Source: Rhodobacter sp. (lineage in GTDB: Bacteria > Pseudomonadota > Alphaproteobacteria > Rhodobacterales > Rhodobacteraceae). Taken from it: a DNA stretch of 22,656 bases. The number at the start of each line of letters is the position of its first letter. Position 1 is the stretch's first letter. The position numbers and the translations under genes are program-made. The stretch is taken from assembly GCA_013824045.1 (NCBI GenBank), contig PNND01000031.1:1-22656 (forward strand). Reading direction: 5' to 3'. The notes under the pieces were generated by a model. That model was given only the letters and a program-made list of their open reading frames with translations. It was not told the origin of the DNA and made no database searches. Positions 15,822 through 22,656 of the stretch are shown piece by piece.

Positions 15822-16583
15822 CTATCCGGCCACAACCACCCCGGTTCCCCATTCGGCACATTTCCGCGCCAGTTCGGGCGGCAGGGGCTGATCCGTGAAC
15901 AACGTTGTGACCTCAGACAGCGATGCCAGCCGCGCCGGGGCGCTGCGGTCCAGCTTGGAATGGTCGCAGACCAGAAACACCTTGCGTGCCTGCCGGATGA
16001 TCGCCTTTGACACGCGCACCTCGGCCAGATCGAAATCCAAAAGGTCGCCGTCCTGATCCAGCGCCGACGCGCCGATCACCGCGTAATCCACCTTGAACTG
16101 CTCGAAGAACTGCGTGGTCAATTCCCCCACCAGCCCGCCATCCGACCGCCGCAGTGCACCCCCCGCCACCATGATCTCGCAGCCCGGATTGGCGGCCAGC
16201 GTATTGGCCACGTTCATGTTGTTTGTCACCACCGTGATGTTGCGATGGGTCAGCAATTCCCGCGCCACCGCCTCGGTTGTGGTGCCAAGGTTCATGATCA
16301 GCGAACAGTTTTCCGGGATCGCCGCCGCACAGGCCCGCGCGATGGCCGACTTCGCCGCCTCGTTCATCTGGCGGCGCTGCTCATAGCCCAGATTGGTCAC
16401 CCCGGTGCGCGGCACCGCGCCACCATGCACCCGGTCCAGATGGCCCATATCCGCCAGATCCGTCAGGTCGCGCCGGATCGTCTGCAGCGTCACATCAAAG
16501 CGCTGCGCCAGATCCTCCACCACCACCCGCCCCTCGGCGCGGGCAATCTCAAGGATCTCGGTCTGACGGAAGCTCAGCGCCAT
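15822..16583 (-). CDS. glpR: DeoR-family repressor of glycerol genes (GlpR)
   Basis: A 253-aa DeoR-family regulator. Residues 5-57 form the winged helix-turn-helix (ILEIARAEGRVVVEDLAQRFDVTLQTIRRDLTDLADMGHLDRVHGGA) that gives the family its signature. The C-terminal DeoRC sensor domain contains MNLGTTTEAVARELL (the GTT phosphosugar-binding loop), VTNNMNVANTL, GGALRRSDGGLVG and FLVCDHSKLDR. In glycerol systems the effector is glycerol-3-phosphate, which releases the repressor. Divergence from glpD and the glycerol ABC genes fixes its likely role. The ribosome-binding site AAGGA, about eight bases before the ATG, is contained in one arm of a 13-bp inverted repeat, which suggests a translational or operator-based control of its own synthesis. 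Confidence 0.92.
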   Translation of the reverse strand: MALSFRQTEILEIARAEGRVVVEDLAQRFDVTLQTIRRDLTDLADMGHLDRVHGGAVPRTGVTNLGYEQRRQMNEAAKSAIARACAAAIPENCSLIMNLGTTTEAVARELLTHRNITVVTNNMNVANTLAANPGCEIMVAGGALRRSDGGLVGELTTQFFEQFKVDYAVIGASALDQDGDLLDFDLAEVRVSKAIIRQARKVFLVCDHSKLDRSAPARLASLSEVTTLFTDQPLPPELARKCAEWGTGVVVAG

Positions 16584-16584
16584 T

Positions 16585-16638
16585 CCGGCTTTCCTTTTTC
16601 TTCACTCGTGATCGCCCACCTTCGGAAAGGAAAGCCGG
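16585..16638 (-). repeat. 13-bp perfect inverted repeat covering the glpR ribosome-binding site
   Basis: CCGGCTTTCCTTT (16585-16597) and AAAGGAAAGCCGG (16626-16638) are exact reverse complements around a 28-base spacer. In glpR mRNA the second arm contains the AAGGA ribosome-binding site and ends one base before the AUG, so a hairpin would hide it. As DNA it could be a repressor operator for autoregulation. Confidence 0.7.
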
Positions 16639-16671
16639 GCAATCAAGACGAAAAAGTTTCTGCATGCGCGC

Positions 16672-16687
16672 GCGGCATTCATGCCGC
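16672..16687. repeat. 16-bp palindrome in the glpR/glpD region
   Basis: GCGGCAT (16672-16678) and ATGCCGC (16681-16687) form a perfect 7-bp inverted repeat with a 2-base centre (TC). The size and two-fold symmetry suit a regulator-binding site. It does not resemble the E. coli GlpR consensus, so the binding protein is unknown. Confidence 0.5.
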
Positions 16688-16756
16688 ATCGCAGCGTGAA
16701 AATGCGCGTATCGGGCCCAAGTTGCTGAAATCTGGCCATTTCCCCTACGTCACTTG

Positions 16757-16792
16757 CGCGCAAATGTTCGCTTCAATAAGAAACGCGCAAAT
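16757..16792. promoter_or_regulatory. Repeated CGCGCAAAT motif with a GlpR-like half-site
   Basis: CGCGCAAAT occurs at 16757-16765 and again at 16784-16792, 27 bases apart. AATGTTCGCT (16763-16772) matches nine of ten positions of the E. coli GlpR half-site WATGTTCGWT. Tandem or spaced half-sites are usual for DeoR-family repressors, so this is the best GlpR operator candidate for glpD. Confidence 0.5.
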
Positions 16793-16860
16793 CCGAAAAA
16801 TGGGCATTGACCTATGACAAAGATTCGTACCAACCTGCCCCCGCTAGGGAGGAGACTGGC

Positions 16861-18456
16861 GTGACACCGAAGAACAGGCCCGATGTGGCCGACCTCTTCA
16901 TTATCGGCGGCGGCATCAACGGATGCGGCATCGCCCGCGACGCAACAGGTCGCGGTCTGTCGGTGGTGCTTGCCGAACAGGGCGATCTGGCGCAGGCCAC
17001 ATCCTCTGCCTCCACCAAGCTATTCCATGGCGGCCTGCGCTATCTCGAATACTTCGAATTCCGTCTGGTGCGTGAGGCATTGGAGGAACGCGAAACCCTG
17101 CTCGTCGCAATGCCGCATATCAGCTGGCCCATGCGTTTCGTGCTGCCCTACCACCCCGACATGCGCTTCGAAGGCGATACCCCCACGGGTCGCCTGCTGG
17201 CCCGCCTGATGCCGTGGATGAAGGGCCGCCGTCCTGCTTGGCTGATCCGGCTTGGCCTGTTCCTCTATGACACGCTTGGTGGCCGCAAGATCCTGCCCGC
17301 CACCCGCACGTTGGACCTGACCAGCGATCCCGCCGGCAAGCCTCTGCAATCGCGCTTCCGCCACGCCTATGAATATTCCGATTGCTGGGTCGAGGATTCC
17401 AAGCTCGTCTCCCTCAACGCCCGCGATGCCGCTCAGCGCGGTGCCACCATCATGACGCGCACCCGCGTTGTATCGGCCACCCGCACGGGCGAGATGTGGG
17501 AAATTACCACCGACGGCCCCGATGGCCAGCAGGTCCATCATGCCCGCGCGCTGGTCAATGCAGGCGGACCGTGGGTCGAAGACGTGATCCGCAATGTCGC
17601 GCGGATCAATTCCTCCGAAGGCGTCCGCCTCGTGCGCGGGTCGCATATCGTCACGAAAAAACTCTACGATCACGACCGCTGCTATTTCTTCCAAGGCACC
17701 GATGGGCGGATCATCTTTGCGATCCCCTATGAGCAGGACTTCACCCTGATCGGCACCACGGATCAGGATCACAAGGGCGCGCCCAAGGATGCGGTCTGTT
17801 CCGATGCCGAACGCGACTACCTCTTGAACTTCGCGAGCCAGTATTTCGCCAAGCCCGTCACCGTAAAGGATGTGGTCTGGACATATTCCGGCGTCCGCCC
17901 GCTCTACAACGATGGGGCGAAATCGGCCACGGCGGCCACCCGCGATTACGTGCTCTCGCTCGATGGCACGGGCGCGCCGCTCCTTAACGTCTTTGGCGGC
18001 AAGATCACCACCTATCGCCGCCTTGCCGAATCCGCGCTGGAAAAGCTGACCCCATACTTCCCGCAAGCCAAAGGGCCGTGGACAGCCCGCGTCGCCCTGC
18101 CGGGCGGGGATTTCCCGCATGACGGCGTGGCCGCGCTGACCGCATCGCTCAAAGCCAACCACCCTTTCCTGTCCGACTACTGGGCCTCCCGCCTGATCCG
18201 CGCCTATGGGTCCGAGGCGGCCACCCTCCTGCACGGCGCGCAATCCGCCGCCGATCTGGGCCAGGATTTCGGCGGCACCCTGACCGAGGCCGAGGTGCGC
18301 TGGCTGATGCAGCATGAATTCGCCCGCGCTGCCGCAGATATCGTCTGGCGGCGCACAAAGCTTGGTCTGCGCATGACCAAGGAACAGATCGCCGCGCTGG
18401 ACGATTTCATGGCGGGCGCAGCAACCCACGGGGCAATCAGCCCCGCGGCAGAATAA
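16861..18456 (+). CDS. glpD: Aerobic glycerol-3-phosphate dehydrogenase
   Basis: A 531-aa FAD-dependent enzyme that oxidises glycerol-3-phosphate to dihydroxyacetone phosphate and passes electrons to the quinone pool at the inner membrane. The FAD-binding Rossmann motif GGGINGCG (16-23) is followed by GDLAQATSSASTKLFHGGLRYLEYFEFRLV, the family signature. Further marks are VNAGGPWVEDV, RLVRGSHIVTKK, GRIIFAIPYEQDFTLIGTTD and VWTYSGVRPLYNDG. GTG 16861 is chosen because AGGGAGGAG lies six bases upstream; an in-frame TTG at 16807 has no such site. Length is normal for the family. It is the first gene of the glycerol operon, with glpS beginning 9 bases after its stop. Confidence 0.95.
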   Translation: MTPKNRPDVADLFIIGGGINGCGIARDATGRGLSVVLAEQGDLAQATSSASTKLFHGGLRYLEYFEFRLVREALEERETLLVAMPHISWPMRFVLPYHPDMRFEGDTPTGRLLARLMPWMKGRRPAWLIRLGLFLYDTLGGRKILPATRTLDLTSDPAGKPLQSRFRHAYEYSDCWVEDSKLVSLNARDAAQRGATIMTRTRVVSATRTGEMWEITTDGPDGQQVHHARALVNAGGPWVEDVIRNVARINSSEGVRLVRGSHIVTKKLYDHDRCYFFQGTDGRIIFAIPYEQDFTLIGTTDQDHKGAPKDAVCSDAERDYLLNFASQYFAKPVTVKDVVWTYSGVRPLYNDGAKSATAATRDYVLSLDGTGAPLLNVFGGKITTYRRLAESALEKLTPYFPQAKGPWTARVALPGGDFPHDGVAALTASLKANHPFLSDYWASRLIRAYGSEAATLLHGAQSAADLGQDFGGTLTEAEVRWLMQHEFARAAADIVWRRTKLGLRMTKEQIAALDDFMAGAATHGAISPAAE

Positions 18457-18465
18457 GGGGGACGG

Positions 18466-19554
18466 ATGGCGCTGGAACTGAAAGCCATCAGCCGGGTTGT
18501 GAAGGGGCAGGTCCATATCCACCCCACCACCCTGACGCTGGAAAAAGGCACCATGAACGTGCTGCTTGGCCCCACCTTATCGGGCAAGACATCGCTCATG
18601 CGGCTGATGGCGGGGCTGGACGCGCCAACCACCGGCACGCTGCATTGGCACGGGCAGGATGTGACCGGCCAGCGCGTGCAGGACCGCAAAGTCGCCATGG
18701 TCTACCAGCAATTCATCAACTACCCGGCGATGAGCGTTTACGACAACATCGCCTCCCCGCTGCGCCTGATGCGCAAGTCCAAGGCCGAGATCGACCGCGC
18801 GGTGAAAGAAACCGCTGAAATGCTCAAGCTCACCCCGATGCTGGACCGCAAACCGCTGGAACTGTCGGGCGGCCAGCAGCAGCGCTGCGCGCTCGCGCGG
18901 GCCTTGGTCAAGGGCGCGGGACTGGTGCTGCTCGATGAACCGCTGGCGAACCTCGATTACAAACTGCGCGAAGAACTGCGCGCCGAAATTCCCCGCATTT
19001 TCGAAGAATCCGGCGCGATCTTCGTCTATGCCACCACCGAACCGGAAGAGGCCCTCCTCCTCGGCGGCAACACCGCCACGCTTTGGGAAGGCCGCGTCAC
19101 GCAATTCGGCTTCACCCCCACCGTCTATCGCCAACCCGCCGATGCCACCACGGCGCGCGTCTTCAGCGACCCGCCGATGAACTTTGTTCCCTGCTCCAAG
19201 GCAGGCCACCGAATCAACTTCGGCGGCCATGCCAATGCCCCCGCCGATGGCCCCTTCGCCGCGCTGCCAGATGGCCACTATATCGCCGGCTTCCGCGCCA
19301 ACCACCTGCACCTGAACACCCATTCCGGCACGGCGGTGGAATTCCGCTGCACGCTGGGGGTAACGGAAATCACTGGATCGGAAACCTTCCTGCACCTGAC
19401 ACATGGCTCTGACCGCTGGGTCGGGCTTGTGCACGGCGTGCATGACCTGACCGCCGGGCATGAGGTGAGCGTCTGGCTTGACCCCGCCCATGTCTATATC
19501 TTTGATGCCGAAGGTCGCCTCGCTGCGCCCGCGGCCTATGCGGCGGCAGCCTGA
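18466..19554 (+). CDS. glpS: Glycerol ABC transporter ATPase GlpS
   Basis: A 362-aa ABC ATPase of the sugar-importer (MalK-like) type with a C-terminal TOBE-like regulatory domain. Seen in order are an unusual Walker A GPTLSGKT (35-42), Q-loop VYQQF, an intact signature LSGGQQQR (133-140), Walker B LVLLDE (D157/E158) and the D-loop NLD. At the H-loop, where YVTHD is expected, the sequence reads YATTEPEEAL, so the switch histidine is replaced by Thr191. The name follows the rhizobial glpSTPQUV glycerol importer. A GGGGGA ribosome-binding site precedes the ATG. It should pair with GlpT on the membrane dimer GlpP/GlpQ. Confidence 0.9.
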   Translation: MALELKAISRVVKGQVHIHPTTLTLEKGTMNVLLGPTLSGKTSLMRLMAGLDAPTTGTLHWHGQDVTGQRVQDRKVAMVYQQFINYPAMSVYDNIASPLRLMRKSKAEIDRAVKETAEMLKLTPMLDRKPLELSGGQQQRCALARALVKGAGLVLLDEPLANLDYKLREELRAEIPRIFEESGAIFVYATTEPEEALLLGGNTATLWEGRVTQFGFTPTVYRQPADATTARVFSDPPMNFVPCSKAGHRINFGGHANAPADGPFAALPDGHYIAGFRANHLHLNTHSGTAVEFRCTLGVTEITGSETFLHLTHGSDRWVGLVHGVHDLTAGHEVSVWLDPAHVYIFDAEGRLAAPAAYAAAA

Positions 19555-19557
19555 CCC

Positions 19558-20640
19558 ATGGCACAGATCACCCTCAAGAACCTCGCCCACAGCTACTATC
19601 CCAACCCGCGCGGCGACCATGACTTCGCGCTCAAGGAAATGGATCACGTCTGGCAGGATGGCGGGGCCTATGCGCTCTTGGGCTCCTCCGGCTGCGGCAA
19701 GACCACGCTTCTCAACATCATCTCGGGCCTTCTGCGCCCGTCGCAGGGGCGCGTCCTGTTTGGCGACAAGGATGTGACCGACTCGGAAACCGCCGAACGC
19801 AATATCGCGCAGGTCTTCCAGTTCCCGGTCGTCTACGACACGATGACGGTGCGCGACAACCTTGCCTTCCCGCTGCGCAACCGGGGCATGGACGCGGCCT
19901 ATATCCAGGCCCGCGTTGCCCAGATCGCAGCCATGATCGGCATGGAAGCGACGCTGGACCGTAAGGCCCGCGGCCTGACGGCGGATGCCAAGCAGAAGAT
20001 CAGCCTTGGTCGCGGGATGGTGCGCGAGGATGTGAACGCCATCCTTTTCGACGAACCCCTCACCGTGATCGACCCCCACATGAAATGGGAACTTCGCACC
20101 CAGCTCAAACAGCTGCACCGCGAATTCGGCCATACGATGATCTACGTCACCCATGACCAGACCGAGGCGCTCACCTTTGCAGACAAGGTGGTGGTGATGT
20201 ATGATGGGCGTGTGGTACAAATGGGCACTCCCGAAGAGCTGTTCGAAACCCCTGCGCACACTTTCGTGGGCTATTTTATCGGCTCGCCAGGCATGAACCT
20301 GCTGCCTGCCGACGTCCGGGGCAACACCGCGCATCTGCAAGGCGCGGCTGTGCCGCTGGGTGCGGCCTACGGGCCAATCACGGGCCGCACCCAGATCGGC
20401 ATCCGTCCCGAATATGCCGTGCTCACCCAAGGCGATGGCCTGCCCATCACCATCAAGCGGGTCGAGGATGTGGGCCGCCACCGCATCATCCGCGGCGACG
20501 TCGTGGGCAGCACAGTCAACGTGATCGCGCCCGAAGGCATGGCCGTGGGCGCGGACCTCACCCACGTCCGCTTCACGCCCGACCGCATCAATGTCTATGC
20601 CGACGACTGGCGCGTCGCACCGCTCGGGGGGGCCGCCTGA
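19558..20640 (+). CDS. glpT: Glycerol ABC transporter ATPase GlpT
   Basis: A 360-aa ABC ATPase, the partner of GlpS. Walker A GSSGCGKT (42-49), the Q-loop FQFPVVYDTMTV, Walker B AILFDE (D165/E166) and the H-loop IYVTHDQTEAL (His199) are intact. The signature LSGGQ is replaced by LTADAKQK (140-147), and the D-loop reads VIDPH instead of NLD. The C-terminal 130 residues form the usual OB/TOBE-like domain. The symbol follows the rhizobial ABC system; it is unrelated to E. coli GlpT, a glycerol-3-phosphate antiporter. It starts 3 bases after glpS and its stop overlaps the glpP start by one base. Confidence 0.9.
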   Translation: MAQITLKNLAHSYYPNPRGDHDFALKEMDHVWQDGGAYALLGSSGCGKTTLLNIISGLLRPSQGRVLFGDKDVTDSETAERNIAQVFQFPVVYDTMTVRDNLAFPLRNRGMDAAYIQARVAQIAAMIGMEATLDRKARGLTADAKQKISLGRGMVREDVNAILFDEPLTVIDPHMKWELRTQLKQLHREFGHTMIYVTHDQTEALTFADKVVVMYDGRVVQMGTPEELFETPAHTFVGYFIGSPGMNLLPADVRGNTAHLQGAAVPLGAAYGPITGRTQIGIRPEYAVLTQGDGLPITIKRVEDVGRHRIIRGDVVGSTVNVIAPEGMAVGADLTHVRFTPDRINVYADDWRVAPLGGAA

Positions 20641-21512
20641 TGGAAAAGACCCAGAACAACAAGGCTTGGTTCCTTGTGCTGCCCGTTCTTGTGGTGGTGG
20701 CCTTCTCGGCCATCATCCCGCTGATGACCGTGGTCAACTATTCGGTCAACGACACCTTCGGAAACAACGAATTCTTCTGGGTGGGCCTCGAATGGTTCGA
20801 GGAAATGGTCACCTCCGACCGCCTGCACGAAGCGCTCGGCCGCCAGATCCTCTTCTCTGCCATAATCCTTGCGATCGAAGTGCCCTTAGGCATCTACATC
20901 GCGCTGAACATGCCGAAAAAGGGCGTCTGGGCCTCGGTCTGCCTTGTGCTGATGGCGCTCCCCTTGCTGATCCCCTTCAACGTGGTGGGCACCATCTGGC
21001 AGATCTTCGGCCGCGTCGATATCGGCCTGCTGGGCCATTACCTCGCGGAACTCGGCATCGACTACAACTATACCAACGACCCGTTCGACGCCTGGGTCAC
21101 TGTCATCGCCATGGATGTCTGGCACTGGACGTCGCTCGTGGCCCTTCTCTGCTACGCTGGCCTGCAATCCATCCCGCAGGCCTATTATCAGGCCGCCCGC
21201 GTGGATCAGGCCTCCCGCTGGGCCGTCTTCCGCTACATCGAACTGCCCAAGATGGCGGGCGTCCTGCTGATTGCCGTCCTTCTGCGCTTCATGGACAGCT
21301 TCATGATCTATACCGAGCCTTTCGTCGTCACCGGTGGCGGCCCGGGCAGTTCCACCACCTTCCTCTCCATCGACCTTGTGAAGATGGCGGTCGGCCAATT
21401 CGACCTCGGCCCCGCCGCCGCCTTCTCGATCATGTATTTCCTCGTGATCCTGCTGGTGAGCTGGGTGTTCTACACCGTGATGACCAATCTCGACAAAGAA
21501 GAGGGCAAGTAA
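20640..21512 (+). CDS. glpP: Glycerol ABC transporter permease GlpP (MalF-like)
   Basis: A 290-aa inner-membrane permease with about six hydrophobic segments, the first at about residues 10-31. The cytoplasmic EAA loop that docks the ATPase is QAARVDQASRWAVFRYIELP (184-203), with Gln at the usual Gly of the DGA triplet. The protein has the MalF/UgpA-type layout, with a periplasmic stretch after the first helix (NDTFGNNEFFWVGLEWFEEM). ATG 20640 overlaps the glpT TGA, so translation is coupled. It is expected to form the channel together with GlpQ for glycerol import. Confidence 0.92.
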   Translation: MEKTQNNKAWFLVLPVLVVVAFSAIIPLMTVVNYSVNDTFGNNEFFWVGLEWFEEMVTSDRLHEALGRQILFSAIILAIEVPLGIYIALNMPKKGVWASVCLVLMALPLLIPFNVVGTIWQIFGRVDIGLLGHYLAELGIDYNYTNDPFDAWVTVIAMDVWHWTSLVALLCYAGLQSIPQAYYQAARVDQASRWAVFRYIELPKMAGVLLIAVLLRFMDSFMIYTEPFVVTGGGPGSSTTFLSIDLVKMAVGQFDLGPAAAFSIMYFLVILLVSWVFYTVMTNLDKEEGK

Positions 21513-21513
21513 C

Positions 21514-22317
21514 ATGCGCCTGCGCGGCTCCGCCCTAGTAATGACGCTGTATCTGCTGTTCCTGCTGATCCCGATCTATTGGCTCGTTAACATGAGCTTC
21601 AAGACCAATACCGAGATCACCTCGACCTTCACCCTCTTCCCGCATGACTTCACGATCCAGAACTACGTGACGATCCTCACCGATCCGTCTTGGTACATGG
21701 GTTATGTGAATTCGATGATCTACGTGACCATGAATGTGGTCATTTCCCTGACGGTTGCGCTGCCCGCCGCCTATGCCTTCTCGCGCTACAGCTTCATGGG
21801 CGACAAGCACCTGTTCTTCTGGCTGCTCACCAACCGCATGGCCCCGCCTGCCGTGTTCGCCCTGCCCTTCTTCCAGCTCTATTCCTCGGTCGGGCTGTTC
21901 GACACCCACATCGCCGTGGCGTTGGCGCATTGCCTCTTCAACGTCCCTCTCGCGGTCTGGATCCTCGAAGGCTTCATGCGCGGCGTGCCGAAGGAAATCG
22001 ATGAGACCGCCTATATCGACGGCTACAGCTTCGGGCATTTCTTCGTGAAGATCTTCATGCCCCTCATTGCAAGCGGAATCGGCGTCGCGGCCTTCTTTTG
22101 CTTCATGTTCTCATGGGTGGAACTGCTCCTGTCGCGCACGCTCACCTCGGTCAACGCCAAACCCATCGCCGCCACCATGACCCGCACGGTGTCAGCCTCC
22201 GGCATGGACTGGGGCGTGCTGGCTGCGGCGGGCGTGCTGACCATCGTGCCGGGCGCTTTGGTGATCTACTTCGTGCGCAACTACATCGCCAAGGGCTTTG
22301 CCCTGGGTCGCGTGTGA
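21514..22317 (+). CDS. glpQ: Glycerol ABC transporter permease GlpQ (MalG-like)
   Basis: A 267-aa permease with six predicted membrane helices and a MalG-type start (MTLYLLFLLIPIYWLVNMSFKTNTEI). The EAA loop is EIDETAYIDGYSFGHFFVKI (161-180), retaining the central Asp-Gly. The internal segment NSMIYVTMNVVISLTVALPAAYAFSRYSF is typical of the second permease of sugar importers. It begins 1 base after the glpP stop. The symbol refers to the ABC permease, not to the E. coli glycerophosphodiester phosphodiesterase GlpQ. Together with GlpP it would make the membrane channel. Confidence 0.92.
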   Translation: MRLRGSALVMTLYLLFLLIPIYWLVNMSFKTNTEITSTFTLFPHDFTIQNYVTILTDPSWYMGYVNSMIYVTMNVVISLTVALPAAYAFSRYSFMGDKHLFFWLLTNRMAPPAVFALPFFQLYSSVGLFDTHIAVALAHCLFNVPLAVWILEGFMRGVPKEIDETAYIDGYSFGHFFVKIFMPLIASGIGVAAFFCFMFSWVELLLSRTLTSVNAKPIAATMTRTVSASGMDWGVLAAAGVLTIVPGALVIYFVRNYIAKGFALGRV

Positions 22318-22332
22318 CGGGGGGGAACAACA

Positions 22333-22656
22333 ATGACCAAAACCCGCTGGAACACGATCTACGTCACCATCTTTGCAGCGCTTGCGGCGGTGCTTGCGGC
22401 CCTCTTTGCTGCCGTGCCGCGCACGGAAGACGGGATCGACTGGTTCGCCCCAATGATCGCCGGCGGTTGGATGGCCTGGACCCTTCCGATTGCGCTGTTC
22501 TTCTACGTCATCGCCTGCCTGCTGATCCTCTTCACGCTTCTGGCGATCCGCTACCCCGAAACCCCGCGCCGCGGCATTCTGCGGATCGAAACCACGCGCG
22601 GCGACCGGCTTTTCATCTCGCTCTTGGGCTCGGCCTTCATCTGTGTCGGCTGGCTC
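22333..22656 (+). CDS. glpU: Small membrane protein GlpU (DUF2160-like), 3' end cut by window
   Basis: A frame opens at ATG 22333, preceded by GGGGGGA (22320-22326), and stays open for 108 codons to the window end. The product starts MTKTRWNTIYVTIFAALAAV and has about three hydrophobic segments (residues about 9-27, 40-69 and 93-108), with a basic, proline-containing loop RYPETPRRGILRIETTRGDR between the last two. Small proteins of this type (DUF2160) lie between the permease and binding-protein genes in alphaproteobacterial glycerol ABC operons and are called GlpU; their function is unknown. Position and spacing (15 bases after glpQ) fit. The call is by context and recollection of the family. 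Confidence 0.82.
   Translation, partial: MTKTRWNTIYVTIFAALAAVLAALFAAVPRTEDGIDWFAPMIAGGWMAWTLPIALFFYVIACLLILFTLLAIRYPETPRRGILRIETTRGDRLFISLLGSAFICVGWL

Larger units (their letters stand above)
16584..16860. promoter_or_regulatory. Divergent glpR/glpD control region
   Basis: This 277-base region separates the divergent glpR and glpD starts. It contains, from left to right, the 13-bp inverted repeat at the glpR start, a 16-bp palindrome, the palindrome TTGCGCGCAA (16754-16763), a GlpR-like half-site and the repeated CGCGCAAAT motif, each annotated separately where useful. A weak plus-strand promoter could be TTGCGC (16754-16759), 17 bases, TAAGAA (16777-16782), which would place the half-site between the two promoter elements. 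AGGGAGGAG ends six bases before the glpD GTG at 16861. Confidence 0.6.

Noticed and set aside
16807..16860. An upstream TTG start for glpD adding 18 residues
   Set aside because: The strong AGGGAGGAG six bases before GTG 16861 decides for the later start, and the extra residues precede the conserved fold.
17020..18522. A 500-codon open frame on the minus strand opposite glpD
   Set aside because: It mirrors glpD in the antisense direction, lacks any known motif and runs into the glpS start; a composition artefact.
18577..20565. A 662-codon open frame on the minus strand opposite glpS and glpT
   Set aside because: It is antisense to two clear ABC ATPase genes and has the His/Gly/Asp/Ala-rich make-up typical of frames opposite GC-rich coding DNA. 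No domain or ribosome-binding site was recognised.
1..22656. CRISPR arrays, tRNA or rRNA genes, insertion sequences, phage genes
   Set aside because: No regularly spaced repeats, cloverleaf-like tracts, transposase or integrase motifs, or terminal inverted repeats with target duplications were seen by eye on either strand.

Overview
The window looks like chromosomal DNA of a high-GC alphaproteobacterium, most likely a member of the Rhodobacterales (Rhodobacteraceae). The grounds are strong G/C bias at third codon positions, a fused exosortase/EpsI gene of the XrtD type known from that order, and a glpR|glpD-glpS-glpT-glpP-glpQ-glpU glycerol locus in the order described for alphaproteobacteria. 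The assignment rests on gene content and style, not on a database match.

Left and centre (1 to about 13900): an exopolysaccharide / exosortase locus. The + strand holds the 3' end of a TPR-repeat protein (cut by the window edge), an initiating sugar-phosphate transferase and a short YdcF/DUF218 protein. The - strand, read from 12204 down to 3350, holds a PEP-CTERM-locus type AAA ATPase, a CapM/PglA-like glycosyltransferase, a second YdcF protein, a family 25 glycosyltransferase, three GT4 glycosyltransferases and an EpsG/Wzy-like membrane protein. Divergent from the ATPase is xrtD, an exosortase with a C-terminal EpsI domain. The likely scheme is that the + strand transferase primes undecaprenyl phosphate, the GTs build a repeat unit, the EpsG-like protein polymerises it, and the TPR, ATPase and XrtD proteins serve export and processing of sorted surface proteins. 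No protein with a VPLPA-CTERM-like tail was found in the window. Flippase, chain-length and outer-membrane export genes are also not visible.

Bridge (13900 to 15822): a translationally coupled pair, a two-domain VOC (catechol dioxygenase-like) protein and a glutathionyl-hydroquinone reductase, which suggests handling of aromatic or quinone compounds.

Right (15822 to 22656): a glycerol uptake and oxidation locus. A DeoR-family repressor (glpR) is divergent from glpD, glpS, glpT, glpP, glpQ and the start of glpU, which runs off the edge. glpS to glpQ form an ABC importer with two different ATPases and two permeases; the solute-binding protein (glpV) and any glycerol kinase would lie beyond the window. 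The glpR-glpD intergenic region is rich in symmetric sequence: a 13-bp inverted repeat that buries the glpR ribosome-binding site, a 16-bp palindrome, and a repeated CGCGCAAAT motif next to a GlpR-like half-site.

No tRNA, rRNA, CRISPR array, transposase or prophage gene was recognised. Most of the window belongs to known families. The most notable points are the complementary loss of ATPase motifs in GlpS and GlpT, the RBS-occluding repeat of glpR, and the gapped position of the GT25 gene.
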